Notes under the pieces: generated by a model | The model's database searches: none | Seen by the model: only the letters and a program-made list of their open reading frames with translations | What the model was told of the DNA's origin: nothing | Shown here: positions 6,447 through 10,228 of the stretch, piece by piece | Position numbering within the stretch: position 1 is the first letter of the stretch | Layout: each line of letters starts with the position of its first letter | Translations under genes and position numbers: made by a program | NCBI GenBank assembly: GCA_051003795.1 | Contig: JBPCKZ010000083.1 | Location: forward strand, 1 to 10,228 | Reading direction: 5' to 3' | Length of the DNA: 10,228 bases | Source: JALYXS01 sp051003795 | Lineage (GTDB): Bacteria > Acidobacteriota > Terriglobia > Bryobacterales > Bryobacteraceae

Positions 6447-7379
6447 ATGAGCCGCAAGATTGCGATAACTCTGCTAATGGCCTGCGCCGCGATGGTCGCG
6501 CAGACTTCGAAGAAAGCTTCTTTTCTCGACAAGCCGACGCTCGAAGCGTATGTGCGCCATCTCTTCGTTTGGCCTTCGGCGATTCAACTTCAAGTGAGCG
6601 ATCCGAAGCCCGGGCCGCTGGCGGGATTCAAAGAGGTTACGGTCCACGCCTCGCAAGGGAAAGCCGCTCAAGACGAATATTTTTACGTCTCGAACGACGG
6701 CCAGAAGATCATCCGCGGCATGGTGTTCGACGTGGCGCAAAACCCTTTCAAACCCGATCTCGACAAGCTCAAAACCGAGTTTCAGCCCAGCTTCGGAACG
6801 GCTGGCGCGCCCGTTATTATTGTCGAGTTCAGCGATTTCGAATGCACCTATTGCCGGGAAGAGGCGAAGATGCTGCGCGCCAACTTGTTGAGCGCCTATC
6901 CCACGCAGGTCAGGCTTTATTTCAAGGATTTTCCGCTGGAGCCGATTCACCCCTGGGCCAAAGCGGGGGCGGTCGCGGGACGCTGTATCTTCAAGCAGAA
7001 TCCCGGCGCTTTTTGGGACTTTCACGATTGGATCTTCGAGCATCAGGCCGAGGTGAACGCGGACAATCTGAAGGCGAAGGTGCTCGAGTTCGCCAAGGGC
7101 AAAGAGAAGGATATCGATTCGCTGCAGTTGACGCGCTGCATGGACACGAAGGCCACTCTTGCCGACGTCGAAAAGAATATCGCGGAAGGCAAGGAATTGA
7201 GCGTGTCATCCACGCCGACGCTGTTTGTGAACGGGCGGAAGCTGGTGGGAACGACGGCATGGCCGGAACTGCGGCGCGTGATCGATTACGAGATCGAATA
7301 TCAGAAAACCGCCAAGAACGCGGGAGAGGATTGCGGCTGCGACGTGAAGCTGCCCGCGACGCCGGGCCTGGCGAAATGA
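6447..7379 (+). CDS. Exported DsbA-like thiol:disulfide oxidoreductase
   Basis: The 310-residue product begins with a signal peptide (KIAITLLMACAAMVAQ); the Cys at residue 13 is only a weak lipobox fit. Residues 30-110 form an extra N-terminal domain. The thioredoxin fold starts at PVIIVEFSDFECTYC, with active-site Cys133-Thr-Tyr-Cys136, and the cis-proline loop is SSTPTLFVNG (Pro257). The layout fits the Thioredoxin_4/DsbA-like group, which makes or isomerises disulfides in exported proteins. Two further cysteines near the end form CGC (296-298), an unusual tail that could relay electrons or bind metal. It overlaps the M28 peptidase start by ATGA, so the two are likely co-translated; the peptidase is exported too and might be a client. 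No strong ribosome site precedes ATG 6447. Confidence 0.88.
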   Translation: MSRKIAITLLMACAAMVAQTSKKASFLDKPTLEAYVRHLFVWPSAIQLQVSDPKPGPLAGFKEVTVHASQGKAAQDEYFYVSNDGQKIIRGMVFDVAQNPFKPDLDKLKTEFQPSFGTAGAPVIIVEFSDFECTYCREEAKMLRANLLSAYPTQVRLYFKDFPLEPIHPWAKAGAVAGRCIFKQNPGAFWDFHDWIFEHQAEVNADNLKAKVLEFAKGKEKDIDSLQLTRCMDTKATLADVEKNIAEGKELSVSSTPTLFVNGRKLVGTTAWPELRRVIDYEIEYQKTAKNAGEDCGCDVKLPATPGLAK

Positions 7380-9322
7380 GAAATGTGGCGCGCGCACTCT
7401 TGCGTGCCGTGTCCCCACTCATGGGGACACTTGCCTCGAAGCGGCGAAAAACGTTGTGTCAACACGAGTGTGGACACGGCAGGCACGAGTGCCCGCGCCA
7501 CAAAGCGCTCTTAATAGTCGGCATAACCGCGGCGGTTTTATCGGCTGCTACTTCCGGCGCTCCCCCCTTCGATCCCGAACAATATTTAAAAGAAGTCCGC
7601 TATCTCTCCTCGCCCGAAATGAAGGGCCGCGCCACCGGCAGCCCCGAACTCGAAAAAGCCGCGGATTACATCGCAACCCAGCTCCGGTCTTTCGGGCTCA
7701 CGACCAACCTGCAAGCGTTCCCCGTAACCACCAGCGCGAAATTAGGCCGCGGCAACCGTTTCGAATACATCGAGAACGGCAAATCCGTAAATCTTAAATT
7801 CCAACGCGATTTCATCCCGTTCAACTTCTCCTCGCGCGGAAAACTGAGCGGAAACGTCGTGTTCGCGGGTTACGGCATTACCGCGTCCGAATATCGCTAC
7901 GACGATTACGCCGGGATCGACGCCAAAGGCAAATTTGTGCTGATCTTGCGCCACGAACCGCAAGAGTACGACGAAAAGAGCGTGTTCGACGGGAAGGTTT
8001 ATACCGAACACGCGCAGTTCTTCAGCAAAGCCGCGAACGCGAAGAATCACGGCGCGAAGGGCGTGATCCTGATTAACGACCGGGTCAATCATCGCGGAGA
8101 ATCCGACACGCTCGAAACGTTTGGCAAGATCGAAGGTCCGGCCGAGGCGGGCATCTCGTTCGTTCAGATCAAGGCGGAAGACGCCGGCCCATGGTTTACG
8201 CTCGCAGGCAAGAATCTGGACGAGATTGAAACCGGAATCGACAAGGACCTGAAGCCTCGATCCTTCGCGTTCCCGCCAAGCCTGCAAGTCCGCGAAGACG
8301 TGGATGTCGAGCGCGTCGTGAAGACGACGCACAACGTAGCAGCCTATCTACCCGGCGAGACTTCCGAATACGTCGTCATTGGCGCTCACTTCGACCATCT
8401 CGGATTGGGCGAGCAGTTCTCGATGGCGCCGTCGCTGGCGGGTACGGTGCATCCCGGCGCGGACGACAACGCCTCGGGGACGGCGGGCGTGATCGAGCTC
8501 GCGCGTTGGTATTCCTCGCGGCCAAAACAAAAACGGGGAGTTTTGTTTCTGGCTTTCGCCGGAGAGGAACTGGGGCTTCTGGGGTCGAGTTTCTACGTGA
8601 CGCATCCCGAGTTTCCGCTCGATAAAGCCGTGGCGATGATTAACCTCGACATGATCGGGCGAATTCGCGACGGAAAGATTTACGTGGGCGGCGTGGGAAC
8701 GGGCAGCAATCTAAAAAAAGATCTGGAAGAAATCGCGCCCAAGTATCCATTGCACATGGATATTTCCGCAACGGGCGGGTACGGGTCGAGCGATCACACG
8801 TCGTTCACCGCGCGCCACGTGCCCGTGCTGTTCTTCTTTTCCGGACTGCATGGCGATTATCACAAGCCCAGCGATACATGGGACAAGATCGACGCTCCGG
8901 AAGCGATTAAGCTGCTGCAGTTCGTCGCGGAAGTGAGCCGCACGCTGGTGGATGCGCCGGACCGCCCGCAATTCGTTCGGGTGAAAGATCCGGAAAATCT
9001 CCACGGCGGAACGGCCGATCCTTCGGGGCACTCCGGTTCGGGTGCCGGTTCAGGCTATGGCCCGTTGTTCGGCAGCATCCCCGATTTCGCCGAGCCGCCC
9101 AAAGGCGTGCGCTTTGCGGACGTGAAAGAGGGAACTCCGGCGGCCGAGGCGGGCTTGAAAGCGGGCGACATTCTGATCGAATTCGCCGGGAAGCCAATTC
9201 AGAATTTATACGATTTCACCTACGCTTTGCGCGCCCAAAAGCCCGGCGATCGCGTGGAAGTAAAGGTCTTGCGGGACGGGGAAACGGTAACCGCGAGTGT
9301 TTTGCTTCGGGAAAGAAAGTAA
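7376..9322 (+). CDS. Secreted M28-family zinc aminopeptidase with PA and PDZ domains
   Basis: Numbered from ATG 7376, the protein is 648 residues. Zinc and catalytic residues of family M28 are visible: His338 (GAHFDHLG), Asp363 (ADDNASG), Glu397/Glu398 (FAGEELGLLG), Asp425 (NLDMIG) and His496 (HKPSDTWD). A PA-like insert lies before the core (FAGYGITASEYRYDDYAGIDAKGKFVLIL). A Gly/Ser linker near residue 550 leads to a C-terminal PDZ domain (about 575-645; GTPAAEAGLKAGDILIEFAG). It should trim peptides outside the cytoplasm. The start is unusual: ATG 7376 overlaps the DsbA stop, but residues 4-42 are encoded by a palindromic repeat, and the signal peptide core (ALLIVGITAAVLSA) comes only afterwards. 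ATG 7421 or TTG 7454, both within the repeat, are possible later starts. The frame is also open upstream through the DsbA gene, but that part is a shadow. Confidence 0.88.
   Translation: MRNVARALLRAVSPLMGTLASKRRKTLCQHECGHGRHECPRHKALLIVGITAAVLSAATSGAPPFDPEQYLKEVRYLSSPEMKGRATGSPELEKAADYIATQLRSFGLTTNLQAFPVTTSAKLGRGNRFEYIENGKSVNLKFQRDFIPFNFSSRGKLSGNVVFAGYGITASEYRYDDYAGIDAKGKFVLILRHEPQEYDEKSVFDGKVYTEHAQFFSKAANAKNHGAKGVILINDRVNHRGESDTLETFGKIEGPAEAGISFVQIKAEDAGPWFTLAGKNLDEIETGIDKDLKPRSFAFPPSLQVREDVDVERVVKTTHNVAAYLPGETSEYVVIGAHFDHLGLGEQFSMAPSLAGTVHPGADDNASGTAGVIELARWYSSRPKQKRGVLFLAFAGEELGLLGSSFYVTHPEFPLDKAVAMINLDMIGRIRDGKIYVGGVGTGSNLKKDLEEIAPKYPLHMDISATGGYGSSDHTSFTARHVPVLFFFSGLHGDYHKPSDTWDKIDAPEAIKLLQFVAEVSRTLVDAPDRPQFVRVKDPENLHGGTADPSGHSGSGAGSGYGPLFGSIPDFAEPPKGVRFADVKEGTPAAEAGLKAGDILIEFAGKPIQNLYDFTYALRAQKPGDRVEVKVLRDGETVTASVLLRERK
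7384..7502. repeat. Palindromic repeat element (REP/MITE-like) inserted in the M28 gene start
   Basis: Two 31-base arms (7384-7414 and 7472-7502) are inverted copies with 28 of 31 positions matching; they begin TGTGGCGCG and end in CGCGCCACA. Inside the left half GTGTCCCC (7409-7416) pairs perfectly with GGGGACAC (7423-7430) around a six-base loop. Inside the right half GTGTC (7456-7460) pairs with GACAC (7473-7477). No clear target duplication and no coding content of its own are seen. The structure suggests a non-autonomous dispersed element of REP or MITE type; copies elsewhere in the genome are expected but cannot be seen here. Confidence 0.75.
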
Positions 9323-9370
9323 CGGCCTTTAGTTTCACGGCTGTTCCGCCGATAGTACTTCAGGACGACG

Positions 9371-10027
9371 ATGCCGCCTATCGATGCCAAGCAGCAGTTC
9401 CACGCGCTCTCCGCGAGATTACTGAAAGGGCAATGGAAACTGCCGCCGCTGATTCTGCACCCTTTCGCCGGCGACCCCGCCGTGGAGCCGGTGATGCAGG
9501 GCTCGCGCGCATCCCTCATGTTGCACGGTTTGGTGCCGAACAAGTCTCTGGATAAGGACGAGCTTACCCGTGTGATTCTCCGCGGGCGTTACCAGGAGAT
9601 CAAGATGTTGTATTTCGTGGGCAAGGATCTGCTTCGCTGGATAGAGCAATGCCTGGATTCGATCGGCCGCATCGAGGAGTTGGTGCACGCGGGTATCCGC
9701 GAGCAGAGCTTCGCCGCCCTGCTGGTGGAATCGCCGTCCGACAAGTTGACGGAGAAGCTGAAAACCTGGGGCATCGTCGATCACCGGACCATTTTTTCCC
9801 GCGCGATCGGGCTAAACGCATTGATGACCGACGTGCCGCTGGCGGAGACGCTGACGCCGATGTTCATGCTGAACTATCACCGGTTCGCCGATCATTTGTA
9901 CATTTGTTATCAACATTTGGCGCCGTTCACGCCCATTCAATCCGAAAATTTCGACTTTGAGTTATATGCGTCGGAGGAATATTCGCGGATCTTGGCCGAG
10001 CAATGGAACGGGGCGGAGATCGCGTAA
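9371..10027 (+). CDS. Hypothetical protein, 218 residues, unrecognised
   Basis: I do not recognise this family. The start is supported by AGGA five bases before ATG 9371, 48 bases after the peptidase stop. No signal peptide or membrane segment is apparent, so it is probably cytoplasmic. The sequence is mixed alpha/beta-like, with conserved-looking segments LILHPFAGDPAVEPVM, GRYQEIKMLYFVGKDLLRW and NYHRFADHLYICYQHLAPF, rich in aromatic residues and histidine near the end. The codon use and GC-rich third positions match its neighbours, so it is a real gene. It could share a transcript with the peptidase; no terminator is visible in the gap. Confidence 0.7.
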   Translation: MPPIDAKQQFHALSARLLKGQWKLPPLILHPFAGDPAVEPVMQGSRASLMLHGLVPNKSLDKDELTRVILRGRYQEIKMLYFVGKDLLRWIEQCLDSIGRIEELVHAGIREQSFAALLVESPSDKLTEKLKTWGIVDHRTIFSRAIGLNALMTDVPLAETLTPMFMLNYHRFADHLYICYQHLAPFTPIQSENFDFELYASEEYSRILAEQWNGAEIA

Positions 10028-10228
10028 GGGATTGAGTGATGCGTGCCATTTTCGAATCGCTCTTCGCCTCGAAATTTGGTAATGGGTCAGTTTGCCCGCG
10101 CGACGAGCACTTCAACGGGTTACCGACTACGCCTCCAAGTGGACGTAACGCCGGATTATCGGAAGTAAAAAATGGGTCCATCGAGTGATCGGAGACCTAC
10201 GCGCGCGGCGAAAACACCGTTTTCATAC
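10028..10228. other. Right-hand intergenic stretch, possibly mobile-element edge
   Basis: Apart from the doubtful small ORF, nothing recognisable is coded here. The word AATGGGTC occurs twice in direct orientation, at 10081-10088 and 10171-10178. Paired subterminal words such as TGGGTCAG occur at the ends of some IS21-type elements, but two eight-base copies alone do not establish this. Confidence 0.25.
10039..10188 (+). CDS. Possible small ORF, 49 residues
   Basis: ATG 10039 is preceded by AAGGG with eight bases of spacing and opens 49 codons to TGA 10186-10188. The peptide (MRAIFESLFASKFGNG...) resembles nothing I know, and the region also contains repeated AATGGGTC words that suggest mobile-element sequence. 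It is offered only as a possibility. Confidence 0.18.
   Translation: MRAIFESLFASKFGNGSVCPRDEHFNGLPTTPPSGRNAGLSEVKNGSIE

Noticed and set aside
6407..7375. Upstream extension of the peptidase frame, giving an apparent 971-residue protein
   Set aside because: It runs out of frame across the DsbA-like gene, has arginine-rich nonsense composition and no domain; the true gene begins at or after 7376.
7384..7502. CRISPR repeat or intrinsic terminator
   Set aside because: There is one inverted pair rather than spaced direct repeats, and no T-run follows the stem on either strand.
9927..10181. Minus-strand 84-residue ORF at the right end
   Set aside because: It overlaps the end of a well-supported plus-strand gene and shows no domain or ribosome site.

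Overview
The window looks like a chromosomal accessory stretch of a GC-rich Gram-negative soil bacterium. An Acidobacteriota member of the Bryobacter/Solibacter type is my best guess, inferred from protein style (MacB-like permeases, TPR proteins, PA-M28-PDZ peptidases) and from the repeat structure, not proven. No rRNA, tRNA or CRISPR array is visible.

Layout. Positions 1-127 look like the right end of an insertion sequence: a possible transposase C-terminus, a GC hairpin and two tandem subterminal repeats. Next is a short plus-strand pair: an OsmC-family peroxiredoxin-like gene (211-687) interrupted by a single in-frame TGA at the position of the family's first redox cysteine, then an Smr-domain gene starting at the next base. 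On the minus strand, read from 3739 down to 955, are a TPR protein, a MacB/FtsX-type permease without an adjacent ATPase, and an exported lytic transglycosylase whose 3' end overlaps the Smr gene tail to tail. Divergent from the TPR gene is a half-size TauE/SafE membrane protein (3862-4221). A plus-strand series follows: an exported HIT-like hydrolase, a UxaA/GarD-family sugar-acid dehydratase, an exported DsbA-like thiol oxidoreductase and a secreted M28 aminopeptidase with a PDZ domain. An unrecognised 218-residue protein comes next, then about 200 bases that may be the edge of another mobile element.

The most exciting signal is the OsmC gene. The TGA (409-411) replaces the conserved cysteine, the frame continues intact through the rest of the OsmC domain including the second cysteine, and a 7-bp hairpin with a UGGAA loop lies 25 nt after the TGA, inside the distance window and with the loop guanosine expected of a bacterial SECIS element. 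I read it as a candidate selenocysteine-containing OsmC protein, probably co-translated with an Smr protein. The second notable signal is a palindromic repeat of about 117-119 bp inserted in frame just after the start codon of the M28 gene. Removing 117 bp restores a canonical signal peptide, so the element appears to have rewritten the N-terminus and leader of a secreted enzyme.
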